Assembly: GCF_000002425.4 (NCBI RefSeq)
Contig: NC_037273.1
Coordinates: 13,080,497 to 13,144,496 of the forward strand
Length of the DNA stretch: 64,000 bases
Source of the DNA: Physcomitrium patens
Lineage: Eukaryota > Streptophyta > Bryopsida > Funariales > Funariaceae
Reading direction: 5' to 3'
Shown: positions 38,100 to 51,366 of the stretch, in pieces
Layout: every line of letters starts with the position of its first letter
Position numbering within the stretch: the stretch's first letter is position 1
The notes under the pieces: generated by a model
Databases searched by the model: none
Seen by the model: the letters and a program-made list of their open reading frames with translations, nothing else
Told to the model about the DNA's origin: nothing
Made by a program: the position numbers and the translations under genes

Positions 38100-38480
38100 A
38101 TTCTCTCTTCAAATCTTTCATCTTGTTTTATAATATATGTATATTTAGGACATAAAAATCATAAAGTCTTTACGTTATAAGATTTAGAAGTCTCAGCCTA
38201 TTTTATAGAAAAAGATTTTGTTAAGAAATAAGAAATAATTTTAGTCAAAAAACCTAAACTTGTACATATAAAAGTCATAAATGATTATTTATTGTCTTTT
38301 GAAGGTGTTATTCATGAAATTATTCTTTTAGATGTAGCAATTAAAGATCATGATAGTGTAGTAATATTTAATATAATAAGATCTCTTTTTAATCTAGTTC
38401 TTTTAGAATCATCATGGTTAGAAAAAAATAATCTTTACATAGATTGGATTTCTTGTAATCTTAATTTTCTTGTAGTTTAA
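38100..38480 (+). pseudogene. Protease region of copy B
   Basis: 38166-38228 reads VFTL-stop-DLEVSAYFIEKDFV, aligning with ALIDSRALAYFLDEDFV of copy A, so the catalytic DSG is lost. The open stretch 38292-38480 is the protease to RT linker. Confidence 0.65.
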
Positions 38481-38759
38481 TCTTAAATTTTCATAGTGAA
38501 GTAGAGATAGATAAGTCTAGTACATCCAAATTCTTACTGATAGGTGTAAGAGCTTTTATATATGCAACAAAAGAAGAGCCATCTTTTGTTATATATGCCA
38601 CATTTATTTTTGATGGTGGAAAGACGTCAAGTGGTATTCTTAGCCAATATCAAAATTTCTAGGATTTTTTTGAAAAAAAAAATATAGATATTCTTCAAGA
38701 GCATTAATCATATGATTTTTTTAATTAATCTATAAGAAAGAACTCAATCACTATTTGGA

Positions 38760-39420
38760 CTGATCTACAGCTTATTGTAAAATGAATTAGTTGGACTAAA
38801 GGATTAAATTGACAAAAATTTCGCTAAAATTTTTATATGCCATTCAAAATCTCCAACAGTAGCTCTTATCTTATTTATGAAAAAAAAGATAGATCTTTAT
38901 AAATGTGCATAGACTATCAAAGACTTAATAAGATCACCATTAAGAATAGTTATCTTCTACCTTTGATTTTAAGACTTCTTAACCAATTCAAGCAAAGTTC
39001 TACATAAAAGTAGATCTATAAAGAGTATACAACCTGATTCACATTAAAAAAAGAGATGAGTAGAAGACTGCTTTTTGAACTAAGTATAGATATTTTGAAT
39101 ATAATGTCATATCTTTTGAACTTACAAATGTACCAACTACTTTTCAACATCTAATACATGATGTCTTTGGTATATTTCTTGATGATTTTGCTACCTATTA
39201 TTACATTCTAAACTACTCTAAAAACATAGAAGAATATAAACTTTATATTTGTTGTATATTACAAAAACTTAGAGATGTAAGATTTTATGCAAAGATGAAA
39301 AAGTATATATTTCATAATATTCAAGTTGATTTTTTAGGATATATTATTTCCAACAAAAGATTAATGATAGATTTTAAGAAGGTCTAAACTATCATGGATT
39401 GAAAGGTTCCAAAAATAATT
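38760..39420 (+). pseudogene. Reverse transcriptase of copy B
   Basis: Recognisable motifs include LIKKRDE near 39044, RYFEYNVISFELTNVPTTFQ at about 39086-39145 and LDDFATYYYILNYS near 39178. The YLDD catalytic box has become YYY, with one codon deleted. Inactive. Confidence 0.7.
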
Positions 39421-39589
39421 AGAGATGAACAATAATTTTAGAATTTGCCAATTATTATTGAATCTTCATCAATATTTTTTTTTGAAGTTGTAGCTTCTCT
39501 TACATGTTTGGCATGTAAAGACAAATTTGAATAAAAAAAAAGAAATTGAAACATCTTTTAAAACCTCAAAGACAACATTTATTTTTGTA

Positions 39590-39920
39590 CCAATTTTATA
39601 TTATATTGATTTTTTTAAGGTATTCTTCATTGAAAAAAATACATCAAACTTTGCTATGAATGCTATTCACAAATAATAATAGATCAAAAGCTTCATCTAA
39701 TAGCTTTTCATTCCAAGAAATTTTTAACAACCAAGATTAACTATAAGATCTACAACAAAGAGCTCTTTGCAATTGTGGATTCATTTTAAGAATGGTGTCA
39801 TTATTTAGAAGGTGCTTCTAATCTAGTTATTATATATACAGATCACAAGAACTTCAAATATTTCATGTTGGTACATATTTTGAATTATTGCCAAGCTTGT
39901 TGGAATATGTTTATATCAAG
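39590..39920 (+). pseudogene. RNase H of copy B
   Basis: Reads HLIAFHSKKFLTTKINYKIY near 39693-39750, then NKELFAIVDSF, a stop, EWCHYLEG and TDHKNFKYFM. The TDHKN motif, lost in copy A, is kept here. Confidence 0.7.
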
Positions 39921-40259
39921 ATTTGATTTCAAGATCACCTATAGATCCAAATAAACAACAAAGTTTATTAGATATCTTTTTTAGACATTCTTAACTTCCA
40001 CCAAAAAAAAAAGATGTAACTTTTGATCAACAAAGAATGATTCTTCCAAAGCCAAAGCATTTTTAACTTTGAGCAATAAAATCAACATTAACTATTGATT
40101 CAACTTTTGTTAAAGAAATTCAATCAAGTATGTTTTTTGATCATCTTATTCATGATATCAAGAACAATTCTTTTAAGTCTTATGATACTTTTAAGTTCAA
40201 GTTTAAAAATAATCTACTCTACTTTAAAGAACAATTATACATTCTAAAAAGCAAGAATC

Positions 40260-41220
40260 GATTACATATTCTTTAAGCTTGTTCTTACTTTCTAATAGCT
40301 AGGCATTTTAGTTACAAGACTTTGAAGCTAATATCAAAAGGCTTGTAGTGGCTTTAAATATAGAAGGCAGTCAAAGTCTTTGTACAATCATGTGATATTT
40401 TTTTAAGATAAAAAAACTCCTCTTATTGACTTTATGGACTTCTTTAGCCATTACCTATTCCAAAACAATCATGGTCTATTATTTCTATGAATTTTATCAT
40501 GGATCTTCTAATATGAAGTTTGTATGATTCTAAATTTGTGATAGTAGATCATTTTATCAAGATGGCTCTTTTTGTACCATGTACAAAATCTATTGCAAGT
40601 AAAAAAATGGCAAAGCTTTTTCTTGACAACATCTATTGCTATCAAAGATTATTTGAGGATATTATATTGGATCAAGGGACTCAATTTATATCAAGATTTT
40701 AGAAAACCTTTTTTAATATTTTAAAGATAGATATAAAGCTTTCTTTGGTTTTTCATCCTTGAATTGATGGGCAAACAAAATAGGTGAATTAAGTTTTAGA
40801 ATAGTATTTGAGATATACCATCAATTATCATGAAGATGATTGAATAAGTCTTTTATCATTGGCAAAGTTTGTATATAATAATTCAATACATTCTTTTACA
40901 TAAAAAATATATTTTTTTACTAATTATGGTTATTATCCATGACTTGATACTTTTGATTTTTTTAAAATTCATAATCTTGTAGGTGAAGATTTAGCAAAAT
41001 ATTTATTAGAACTACTTGCAACAATGAAGGTACATTTAAAGGAAGCTCAAAAATGATAAAAGATCAATATAGATGTTTATTGCAAAGAACAACCACAATT
41101 CAATGTGAATGATAAAGTATGGTTATTTCGTTGCAATATCAAGACTGCTTGTTTTTATGACAAGTTGGACTATTGTAGGCTTGAAATTTTTTCTATTAGT
41201 AAATAAATCAACCTTGTTGC
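40260..41220 (+). pseudogene. Integrase of copy B
   Basis: The open stretch 40520-40702 (SKFVIVDHFIKMALFVPCTK, then MAKLFLDNIYCYQR and LDQGTQFISRF) contains the catalytic core. The second Asp lies in LDQG, where relatives have SDRG. The C-terminal DKVWLF region lies near 41110-41135. Stops are frequent. Confidence 0.7.
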
Positions 41221-41359
41221 TTATTAATTACATCTATTAGAATCTACACAGATCCATTTTATATTCTACATATCTCTTCTTGAGCCATATAAAATAGTAA
41301 ATATCTCAAGAAGAAAATAAATGTGATTTTTTTTTATAGAAATAAATAATAATAAAAAA

Positions 41360-41533
41360 ATTCAGATAGAAGAAGTCTTAGATTCAAGGCATCACCAAAA
41401 TAGGTTGAAATATCTTATTCATTGGGATGGATATGATATTAGTGAATGGACATGGAAACCAAAAAAGAATTTTGTAAATACAACAAAGAGAATTGATACT
41501 TTTTATCAACGACATCTATCAAAATTAAGATAA
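41360..41533 (+). pseudogene. Chromodomain of copy B
   Basis: A continuous 57-codon stretch: IQIEEVLDSRHHQNRLKYLI, then HWDGYDISEWTWKPKKNFVN, ending QRHLSKLR and a stop. Aromatic residues of a classical chromodomain are largely present, making this the best-kept part of copy B. Confidence 0.8.
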
Positions 41534-41600
41534 AAAATTTCAAGATCTATGAAAGATGATAACTGCTCCACGTGGAATTCATCTCTAAAAGGAGGGATAA

Positions 41601-42123
41601 TATCATAGACATACATATTTACTCTAATATTTATCTATATGATTTAGTAGAAGTAGAAAAAAGTAGATTTATTTCATAATATTTTTTATGCTTTTTAGAA
41701 GCCTTATAGATATTACTTTGACTTTACATTTATTTATAGTTGATTGGTAGGTTAGAAACTTGGTCAAAAAATTAATCATGTATTGATAGCTTGTGGAATA
41801 AGCTAAGTATGTAGCGCACATATATAAAACTTACATTATAAGTTAAGATATGTATCTTGCAAAGTCAACACATTTTGGAGGACTTATAAGACATCACAAC
41901 ATAGCTTCTAGTTAAGAGTATATACAGAGGCAAGAATGAAACCTTCTTCGCTCTTGTCAATGCCATTAATCTTTAGTCTTGTTTCAAGACTTTCTAGTCT
42001 TCTTATTTCTAGCAATAACTATTCTAATTTAATACTATATCACCTTTAAATAATTTTTTATACTTTTTGTGTGATACAAGAGTGTATTGAAATTTTAATT
42101 TGTTAAAGTTTATATCCTTGACA
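41601..42123 (+). repeat. 3' LTR of copy B
   Basis: Starts TATCATAGAC (TG decayed to TA) right after the polypurine tract AAAAGGAGGGATAA (41587-41600) and ends CCTTGACA. It aligns along its length with 36228-36748. Confidence 0.87.
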
Positions 42124-42249
42124 TCAATCAATCTTATGAATTTTTATTTTTGGTCTATTTATACAATCTCATTTAGGATTGTTGATAATAGGTATTTAGA
42201 AATCATGTTTATAATTAAGATTTTAGCAAGCAAGTAGCTGATGTAAATA

Positions 42250-44160
42250 ATTTGGTACAACATTTGAACACATCTTTATATCCGCAACTACAAAATGCAG
42301 AAGCAATAGTTTTTTTCACTCAATACCTTCTCTTAAATACTTCATGTTGTGATTGTAAGCATCAAATATTGTCCTATCTATTCCATACATTAATCAAATA
42401 GTGTGGATTTATAATGCCATTATGAATTTTAAATGCAAGCAATCAATGGATTGTACATCAAGAACTAATTACATTATATGAGTATTTCTTCATTACTCAA
42501 TTCTTTAAATTTTCCTATCTTAAGAATTGGCGAAAGTAATTGCTATTTAGTTTGTGCAATATTTGATTATAAACTTACAAAAGCTAATGGTTTGATTATA
42601 ACTTGCACCAAAAAATATCTTAAAGTTACTATAGATGCATTTACTTGAATATAATATTTTTTCTTCATTTTGTGTGTTTTGAAGAATTGAAAATGCAAGA
42701 ATTTATATAATAGATCTAATATAATTGTCATTGTGATGCTTACATAATAGATCTTATATATTTTTCATTGTGCTTGTATAGGAAAAATTGTGTTCATTAA
42801 TTTCTACTCTTGCTTATTTATATTGCTCAAGATTAAGAGCATGTAAAGATATACATTTCACAACATTGGCAAAAAAACCAATATTGTATTAATGAGCAAT
42901 ATGGATTTATTTTGAACTTTCTTGAGCCTTCAATTCTCTTATATTTTCAAAAAAGTAAGAGAGAAAAATTTAAAATTCTCAAAGATCTTTAATGGAGACT
43001 TTTAAGTAAGATTTTAATACTGAATGTTGACCTCTACTTGTGATATAGTAATACTTTTGGGATGAAGTAGATTAATTGTCCAAGCTTTTACAAATCTCTT
43101 CTTGTGTGGTATCTAAGTATTCTTTAAGTATTCAATAGTTACATGAGCAATAATAGAAATATATTTATTATAAAGATTAGTCTATTTCAAATCAAAAAGT
43201 TCTATAGAATATGTACTAATCATAGTGGTATAATCTTCAAAGAATGAAGACCATCCTAAGTCTACTTCTTTTTAAAAGTATTTTTTGTAATTTTTTAATA
43301 TATTTTTTTGTATATGCCAAATGTAAAGTAATACATTTAAAGTGAAAAATATTAATTCAATGGTATTTATTAATGCTAAATTCCTATCAATACCTATTCA
43401 AATAGATTGAATTTCTCAATGTATTTATTGAAGTTGGATTAATATCCAACAAAAGAAGGATTTTTTTTTCTTCTTAGAGAAAAGCAATATCAATGATAAA
43501 TGAGATATTAAAACTTGTCATTCATAAAATATAAAATATTAACATTCTAATCTATTCATTTTGTATTAGCAATCCATGTCAATCGAAAAATGATATTTTT
43601 TTGTAAGTTGAACATAATTGGAATGTACAAAAAATAAACAAATAACTTCATCTTCTTCATTACAAGAATAAGTGAAATAGCAATTAGCTCCTTGTAAAGT
43701 TTCTATAAGATATATAATAGGTGATTCTCTAACAAGTGTAATGTGGCATAATTTCTATTACTCATTGTAAATAATTCAAAGAATGATTTTGCTATTAGTA
43801 TCACTCTCATGTAAGGCAACAATAATATTTCTTGGTAGAATTTCTATGGCTAACAATTGTAAAGTTAGTTTTTTATTGATTGCTTGCAAACAGCAAGCAA
43901 ATGAATGGCCTAAAAAAAAAGAAGTAGTTCCATGGTTATGAAGAATATTTTAAACAATCAAATGCCATTGAGTACTATTATGCAAACAACGAGTATGAAA
44001 CACAAATGGACATCCTATTAGATGACTTGCACTATTTTATTTATGAATATGATAATTTTGTTCACAGTAAATCTCTCCTTTGTCAAACTTGTAATCTATA
44101 CAATCTTTATGAGAGTGTCATTTGTATATGACATAACCTTGATTGTATATAAATGCATCA
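42250..44160 (-). pseudogene. MULE/FAR1-type transposase remnant
   Basis: Minus-strand relic of a Mutator-like transposase, the family from which FAR1/FHY3 plant transcription factors derive. From right to left: GCPFVFHTRCLHN and a WHL segment ending with H-N-H (43932-43940), the Cys/His region before the catalytic domain. Then GHSFACCLQAINKK and PRNIIVALHESD. At 43569-43580 comes SIDMDC, where relatives have LMDC/T. At 43383-43391 comes GIDRNLALINTI, where relatives have TDRDLALMNAI. At 43315-43326 comes YIWHIQKNI, for the C-x-WH-I-x-KN motif with Cys changed to Tyr. Several stops and frameshifts; inactive. Terminal inverted repeats not found. Confidence 0.68.
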
Positions 44161-44293
44161 ATAGTACGTTTTATTTTTTCTATGCTCTCAAACTACCTCT
44201 CTAGTGGTGCACACATATATACCTTACTTTCTATTACAAAATATAATAAATTTGTAAAATATATAATTACCTCTCCTTTGTCTACTATACACA

Positions 44294-44327
<34 letters not shown>

Positions 44328-46900
44328 TAGAATCAAATGAAGAAGTAAATTAAGTACACATATACTTAAAAGACAAGTAGGAGAAGAACAATAGAAAGAC
44401 ATTATTACTAACCATTGAGAAATATTGAAAATTATTGGAAATTACATCCAAAATGATGATTTTATTTATCTGAATATAGATTATTATCTTAATGATGAAG
44501 AAGATTTGTACTATTTATGTCCAAAATTGTGATGATGAATAGATTGCTTTAATAAATATTTAAATTGCTTTATCATTCTCTTATATATAAGATGTAGATG
44601 ATTTTTTAAATTATTACATAAAATATCATTTTTATACATTTAAAATTAATTTTAATTAAATATTTTAAAATACATATAATTATATATATATATATATATT
44701 ATAATATTTATGTATAATTATACATAATATTTTATTTAATATTTAGTTTTATTTATTTATACTCATACATATATACTATAAGAGAAATATTTATAAATTT
44801 ATTTATTTATTTATTATTATTTATAATTTATATTAAAATTATTTAATTATTTATATTAAAATTGTTTAATTATTTATCGTTTTAAATTTTAATACAAAGT
44901 AAAATTTTGAATATCATAGTAGAAAGTCCTATATTTCTAATTTAAAATACAAAGCTTTAAAAGAAAAAATAAAAAATTATAATTGGTTAAAAATCAAGGA
45001 TTTATGTCAACAAATTTACACTATATTGAAAAGATGAAATCATTTTTTATTTTATTTTATTTCTTGAAATATTTAGTCTCAAGTTGAAATATAAATTCTA
45101 ATTTTTTGTTTTTTTTAAATAAATAAATCCTTATTTTGACAATAAAAAAACATGATTAATTTTTTATTCATATATTTTTATTTAAAGCTTAAATATAAAA
45201 TTAAATATAAAATATATATATATAATTTTTTAAATATATATATGAGTTTTACTTCTTGATCATAATTTTAGATTTTTAAAAAATTGTTTTTCTTACATTT
45301 TTCTACACCTAATGTTTTTGTTAGATGGAGCATTTTAAGTTCTTTTAATATTACTGAGAAAAGAAAGAAAATATCAACTTAATAAAATCAACAAAGTCTT
45401 TAAAAGATGAGCTATATCTATTATTTATAATCACCATTATTAGAAATCTTTCTACAAAATAAATTCAATAGTTTGTATAAAAATAAACAATGAGTGAGTT
45501 TTTAAATATATATTCATGTCCATTACACATAGATTCAAACATAGCAATGAACATTATTTAGATGAAAACTCAAATCAAATAGAATGAAGTTTGTTAATGT
45601 AACAAATGATACAAGATATTTATTTAAGATGATGTCATGTATTGGCCAATCAAGCAAAAATAAGGTTTTTAAATCCTAAGGTTAAAATATAATATTTGTA
45701 AGTTTTGGTAATGTACCATTGTAATTTGCATCTCATTCTCCATATATATATTTTTTAATTTTTTAGTTTTTTATGTTATTGAAGTGGATACAAAAAATCA
45801 CAAAATAAATATCTATATATTGAAGGAAACTATCTATGTTTTATTTTAGAAAAAATATCATATACATCCTTAAAATATATTGAAATATCAAGAATATTCT
45901 TATATTCTTGACAATAGAAAATATATCCCTCATTTTTTTATGATAATATCAAATCTATCCTTCAATCTTATAAAGTATCACAACTATTCTTTTTGAAGTG
46001 CAAGTAGGGCCCAACTTGCGTGTTGTGGAGAAATTTGAAAACCTTCTTTGGCACTTTTTGGCACAATATGCTTCTTTGTATTCCATAGACTACATGGTGG
46101 CTAAATTGACAATAGTTTATATGGTTGCGCCATAATCTTTCATACTCAATAGGGTTTGATTTTTCTTCAAGCTCTCTTCTTTAGGAAGTGTTTTATAGAT
46201 GGTACTAGTTGTGACATAGTCACAACCATCTACAAAAGTAAAAGAAGAATAAGAAAAATAAATAAATAGAATAATAAAGGATGTGTGTTGGTATTTATTT
46301 CACTAGCTAAAGTTAACTTGCATTAGACTACAATAATAATGGTGTTCAAGTGGAAGTTGATAATCCATCTATACAATGGTGAATTGATTTTTTTTCTATT
46401 AAAATCTTGATATATACTTTGACAATAAGCTTATTTTAAAGCTGAATTAATGAAATATTTACCAACCTTGATTGGTTACTCTAATGTGCAAGAATTAGTA
46501 TAAAGTAGACAAGAAACTCAAGTTGCTTCTTATGCTCTAAGTGAATAAAATCATGTCCTCATTAACTTGCCAAAGTAATATCTTTATCTTACTTGATGGT
46601 GATAAAAGCTCAAAAATGATTATAGCTATAAAAATTGGATTAAGTTTTAATTAATAATGATTCAAATTCTTGAATTGGAATGCTAAACTACAAACTTATT
46701 CCAACATTACAAAATATTGTTATTGAAATGAGGTTAACATGCACCAACTTATAAAATACATTTCATGCTTTAAGAACAATCTTTTCAAAGCAAGAAACAA
46801 TAGAATGCTATCATATAGTTAATCATCAACATTTGTTGCATTCTGCTTTGTTTTTATAAGACAAAAACTCATGTAGAATGATCTGTATACAAGACTTGAT
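44161..46900. other. AT-rich sequence without recognisable gene
   Basis: Contains (TA)n at 44297-44326, 44681-44699 and 45216-45224, and imperfect duplications such as ttatttatattaaaatt at 44820-44870. The part after 46000 is less extreme in composition, but no domain was recognised. Confidence 0.45.
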
Positions 46901-48628
46901 ATACACTACAATACGTTGAGCTATAATAAATCTCAATGAAGCTGGCATTAAAATTCATGAAGTAATCAAGTATTTACACTCTGAGTACTTTTGACGACAT
47001 CAGTCCATTCACTTATCCATGCGCAATTATCAGATAAGCTTTTACTCAAAGCTGAACGAAGTGCTAAAGCAGAGCAGATTGTGTGAGAGCAAGTTGCAAG
47101 CTCATGAAAAATTCGAATATTGAATCGGCGGGTACTTCAGAGGGAAGAGCACACAGTAATCTGATCAAAGTTGATTAACTGATTCTTCAAAATGACTGTG
47201 ATGGTGCGAAAAGCTATTTTCGCGATTCCCAGGCAACTCACTCCACATCCCAAGACGATCGTCTGTGCATCACAGGCTTTACAGAGATTGTTGAACCTTT
47301 CACAGAATGTGAGATAGTTACAGTAAATGAATGATAAGTTAACAACTGAGCTGACATTTGTTGGTATAACAACTAATGTTTCACTGTATGCAGACTCGAA
47401 TGTCGCTCCCTAATTCAGCAACTGACAAACCTCAGAGTCAGGCCCTGAGCATTTTGTGCCTCTTGGCACCTTGATTGAGCTCATGAACCAACTGTACCAC
47501 TTCATGTAATAACAGTGCTACAGGATATACATGGTATATTCTAAGCCAGATTTGTCACTAAATAGTAGTTGAATTTCGAGACATGCATTCCTTTGACATG
47601 CTTGACAGAGATCTTCATAAATTAAAATGACGTACACTCCCACATCAGTAGGATTTCTTCGTCAGCAGACATCCGATGGCTCGTCCCCACAATAACAGGT
47701 GGTTGACCACTACTCATTTAGCTACATTAAATTTAACATTCAAACACTGAAGGTAATGGAACCGCTATGTGATCACGTTTCCTCACACTGACTAAGTATA
47801 CAAGACAGAGAACCTCAGAAAGCACGCAAATGCACGAAAGTGTTGAGAATTAATCAAGCATAGAAAGGTTCATGAGGGTGACTCATAAAATAATCACTGC
47901 AAGCAGCCACAGAGGATTCACAAAGAGCTGCATCAATTAGAAACAGCCAATCGCCTTTGATGGAGCATCACATTTAATCGAAAAAAAAGATTTTTTCTCA
48001 CTTCCGCAAGGTCCTCTGGTAGAGGTCACCTCCTCACTGTCTACACATGACAATTATATCGATTTTCACTGTTCCGACAGGTGGGATGCTAGTTGAACAA
48101 TAAAAGCTACTAGCATGCTGAATGCAAAATAATGGGCAAAGTCTCTAGCGAAGCAGCAGCAGTTTGGACGCTGAAGTGCCCAGTCTCTCAAAAACAGTTA
48201 CAAGAGTGTCAAGCCGTGCGTTAATCTAACTTCTAAGACTCTTCGAGGTCATCTAGCCAAACATGAATCCTTTCCATGATGACAGTGACAGGGAAAGTAT
48301 GCCGCGATGTTGGTGTTTTCGGTTCAAGTATGGATCAGCAAGTTGCAGTCCCAACTGCTGGTAGCCAACCATCCTCTATAAATCTCTTCATACTGGACTG
48401 ATCCGACATAGTTATCGCCAGGGGTTGCTTCAGCTAGGAACATCAAACGCAAATCCTAAAACTCTAAACCTGAATCTGCCTAGGGGGGAAATTGGTATCA
48501 AAATTTCAACGGCCAAAACTGGTATCAAAATTTCGGTTCTTCTCGTGTACTCGAGAAAAATTTAACAAATTCCGATCACTGCAATGATTTTAGTTTTCAA
48601 TGCATTCTGGAGCCATGCAGCGAGTTAC
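46901..48628. other. Downstream region of the DUF506 gene, no gene recognised
   Basis: Composition returns to moderate GC at about 46950. The DUF506 3' UTR should occupy the right end. Short direct repetitions (aattggtatcaaaatttc / actggtatcaaaatttc) occur at 48490-48535. No coding signal supported. Confidence 0.4.
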
Positions 48629-50355
48629 TTACACAACGGTTCGGAGGGGCGGACTGACACGTGAACTTCGCCCACGTGTGAGGTTGGCCACAACGCCTGA
48701 CGACTTCATTTCCACAACTAGGATCATTTTAGTATGGCGCAATTGCTCCATACATTGCTTGGCAACGGTTGAGACGAGGGTCTTGTTCTCCTGCCAGTGG
48801 AAGCTGCGGGGTTGTTTAGTGGACGACATTGGGACTGGGTCGATCTTTCGCTCGGACATCGATAGCCACTTCGAACTCATATAGACAAATGTGCGCCATG
48901 GAGGAAGATGCATATCGCTCTGTCGCAAGGATGCTTTTGCAGCCTCCGACATGAACTGCAGGATCTGCTTCAACTTCGTTGGTGAGCCGACGAAGACTGC
49001 AGGAAGGATCTTCAAAGCGGCTTCGTATTGCTGGCTGGGTCTTGCAATCTCAAACTGAGCTGGGAAATCTACATCCACAATAAGCCGTTCCATCTCTCGG
49101 TCATCGTTGATGATCACGTCAATGTACTCATACTCGCCTGCATAAGATTCAGGACAAATCAAGTATGAGAGGATGCCAACGCTAGCTAGGTTCATCTCTC
49201 TTGTCAACACCAAACCCCGTTCGTTGACACGATCGCCGGAATACAGATAAAGAACTGGAATTCAAGAGGGATTTGGGTGTGGAATGTGACCTCCAGGAAC
49301 TCGGCCAGAGCTGATCCACTTGGATTTGCGCAAAGCTGCATCGTATCCGGTAACCTGGAGATGCTTGACCACAAAGCGCTTGACACAACCCCCTTTGCAA
49401 GCAGAGCCCTCAGGGTCACAGACGAGATCCAAGTCTTCCTTGATAGAAAGCAGGAGCAGCTTCACCTCTGTCGCCAGTTCTCGTTCAAGCACACTTGGCG
49501 CTATGCGCATCTACAGAATCCAAACCCAAACCGTCAAAGTGGTTTCTCCTCCTACATAGGTTCAATCAAGACAGCGGAACGTGACCAGGAGAAAAAAATA
49601 ACATGAAATCATTGTCACGATTTTGGGGCGATTATCCGAGGCACAATACCTCCTTGAATTGAAAAATGCAAGACAGAGCTATATGAGGCGAGTATAAAGG
49701 AGGGCTACAGTTCCTTCCTCACACAGTCCCCTCTTGGCCTCGTGTGCCCATCCCATGCTTACATGGGAATGGGGTTCAAAGTTACTCTTACTCCCGATTC
49801 AAGATCAAGCCCAACTTATCTACTAAATAGTCCCGAGGGCTCCACTTCCGGTTTAAGGATTGATTCAGACATCACAGCGACTCGAGTCATTACTATTGAT
49901 GCTGTGGGAATCGATCACGCTTGGACAAGCTAAAGAGCATTTAAGAGTAAGGATCGAAAGAGTGGACAAACCTGTAAATTTTCTATAAGTTTCTTGCCGG
50001 GGGAAGGGCCATCGCTGTCCACTCCATCCATGTACTCCAACGGATCATTCTCGATAAACTCGTGCACCATGGCCTGCAGGTCATCACTTTCATTGCTGCC
50101 GTGGCACACTGGCACTGCAGGAGCGGTGCTGGGAGCCTTGGTACCTAGATAATTGCACTGGTCTCTCCTCTCCTTCTGAAACCACAGAAGAGGGCGAGGT
50201 ACAACCTGCCGGCTCGTTACAGGCCTTCGAGAAATGATGGATTTGTCGCGGTCCCATGAATACTGATCCATAGCGGTGGGAGGAGTGAGCATATCCGCAT
50301 GGTAGATGGAGTTGGTGTATGAACTGATGCCTGGGTGTCTCCGAAGTCCCGGCAT
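48629..50355 (-). CDS. DUF506 (PDDEXK-like) family protein
   Basis: Plant protein of the DUF506 family, which has a fold related to PD-(D/E)XK nucleases. Arabidopsis members include the root-hair regulator RXR1; a biochemical activity is not established, so none is claimed here. Three exons: 50355-49972, 49510-49291 and 49137-48629, with introns of 461 and 153 nt, joining into 370 residues. Exon 1 holds the acidic N-terminal motif MVHEFIENDPLEYMDG. Exon 2 has a Cys cluster (CDPEGSACKGGC) and LQVTGYDAALRKSKW. Exon 3 carries the signature GEYEYIDVIIND, then LIVDVDFPAQFEIARPS, and LPPWRTFVYMSSKWLS. The phase-1 junction restores P-G-G-E-Y-E-Y. ATG at 50355 is the first after an in-frame TAG; the reading frame is intact, so the gene is probably functional. 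Confidence 0.92.
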
Positions 50356-50960
50356 CGTGCTCACCGCAAATATCCCAGTGACGATCCTTCTGAACTATGT
50401 TACGATTCTCAAAATCTCCAGATACAGTAAGAAACGAGAAAACCCCAAGTTGGGAGAGAAAAACTTAGGGATTCAAGGAGTCCCAAAACCCCGTCAAAGG
50501 ATGCTACATCTCCAAGTATGTAAAAGGGTGAAAGGTGTGGTAACTTCCGATGCGTCGGTTACACAAAGCAACTTGGAAACTCGGAGAAGCCAACTTCGGA
50601 TTTCGTCAAACACCGAAACAACACAAAAACTAGTACACCTTCGCTTAGCACTATTTCAAGAAAAATAGAAATAGGATACGAAGTTGTAGAAGGTATTTTG
50701 GTTTGCTGAGCTTAGGTATGTTTCAGCTTGTGACAATGGAACAGGGGAGGTGGGGGTCAAGGCGGGCGATGAAATAATGGCTCTTGCGTTGATACAGCAA
50801 CAAAGTCCACTGGTTACCAATCAACACACTCCTTCACATGAATCATCTGATTCAATACCAACCTCCTTCCCTGCCAGAACACTAAGCCACCACACTCTCA
50901 AGCCACAGAACTCCGAGACGCTACTTCTCTGACCAACAGGCCTCAACTTGTATATATATT
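50356..50960 (-). promoter_or_regulatory. Probable 5' UTR and core promoter of the DUF506 gene
   Basis: A TATA-type sequence (TATATATA on either strand, 50951-50959) lies about 600 bp upstream of the start codon. A leader of 500-560 nt would fit, but splicing of the UTR cannot be judged. No long open frame lies between. Confidence 0.3.
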
Positions 50961-51184
50961 CCCCGTAACCACGCAACGCACCGACTACCTGCTCAAAAAC
51001 CTCAGTAACTAGTCACCGACGCATAAAAGTCGGAAAACCCCAGCAACAAAAACTATGGCACTGCGAGTGCGGAGCAAACGCCCTTGTCGACTACTATTCT
51101 CCGACAGTCAGAGCGAGGGAACCATGAGGCGGACCGCTACCACACACCACCGTTCCCTGGAGGCGACCACAACAAACCCCACCA

Positions 51185-51334
51185 ATGGACAACCACGAAG
51201 TCGTGCCTCCTCGCTTTCACCCCAGCAACTCAGACATCATTGACCACCTTATACGACGACCCAATCGCGAGGGGAACAGCCAGTCAGTTGCTGGAGGATG
51301 GAATGAGGCGTCAGGTCGGACCCACTTAGAGTAG
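51185..51334 (+). CDS. Short frame with NAC-domain-like start (fragment, weak)
   Basis: An ATG opens 49 codons: MDNHEVVPPRFHPSNSDIID, then HLIRRPNREG, ending at TAG (51332). PPRFHP...IIDHLIRR resembles the first NAC subdomain (PPGFRFHPTDEELVxYYL) of plant transcription factors, but the rest of the domain is not found downstream. It may be a gene fragment or chance similarity. Confidence 0.25.
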   Translation: MDNHEVVPPRFHPSNSDIIDHLIRRPNREGNSQSVAGGWNEASGRTHLE

Positions 51335-51366
51335 ATCCTTGAATGATAGTTTAAGAGGGGGAAGAT

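Larger units (their letters stand above)
36228..42123 (+). mobile_element. Chromovirus copy B, complete but inactive
   Basis: A 5.9-kb plus-strand element with LTRs of 521 bp (36228-36748) and 523 bp (41601-42123). The 5 bp before the left LTR (TTAAT) and after the right LTR (TCAAT) differ only by a C/T change, a convincing target-site duplication. Gag, protease, RT, RNase H, integrase and chromodomain follow in normal order, all broken by stops. Unlike copies A and C, only about 67 bp separate the chromodomain stop from the right LTR, so the extra 3' frame is missing. Confidence 0.88.

Noticed and set aside
49182..49606. Additional frames on both strands over DUF506 exon 2
   Set aside because: Shadows of the spliced DUF506 exon; only the 49510-49291 frame continues the conserved family sequence.
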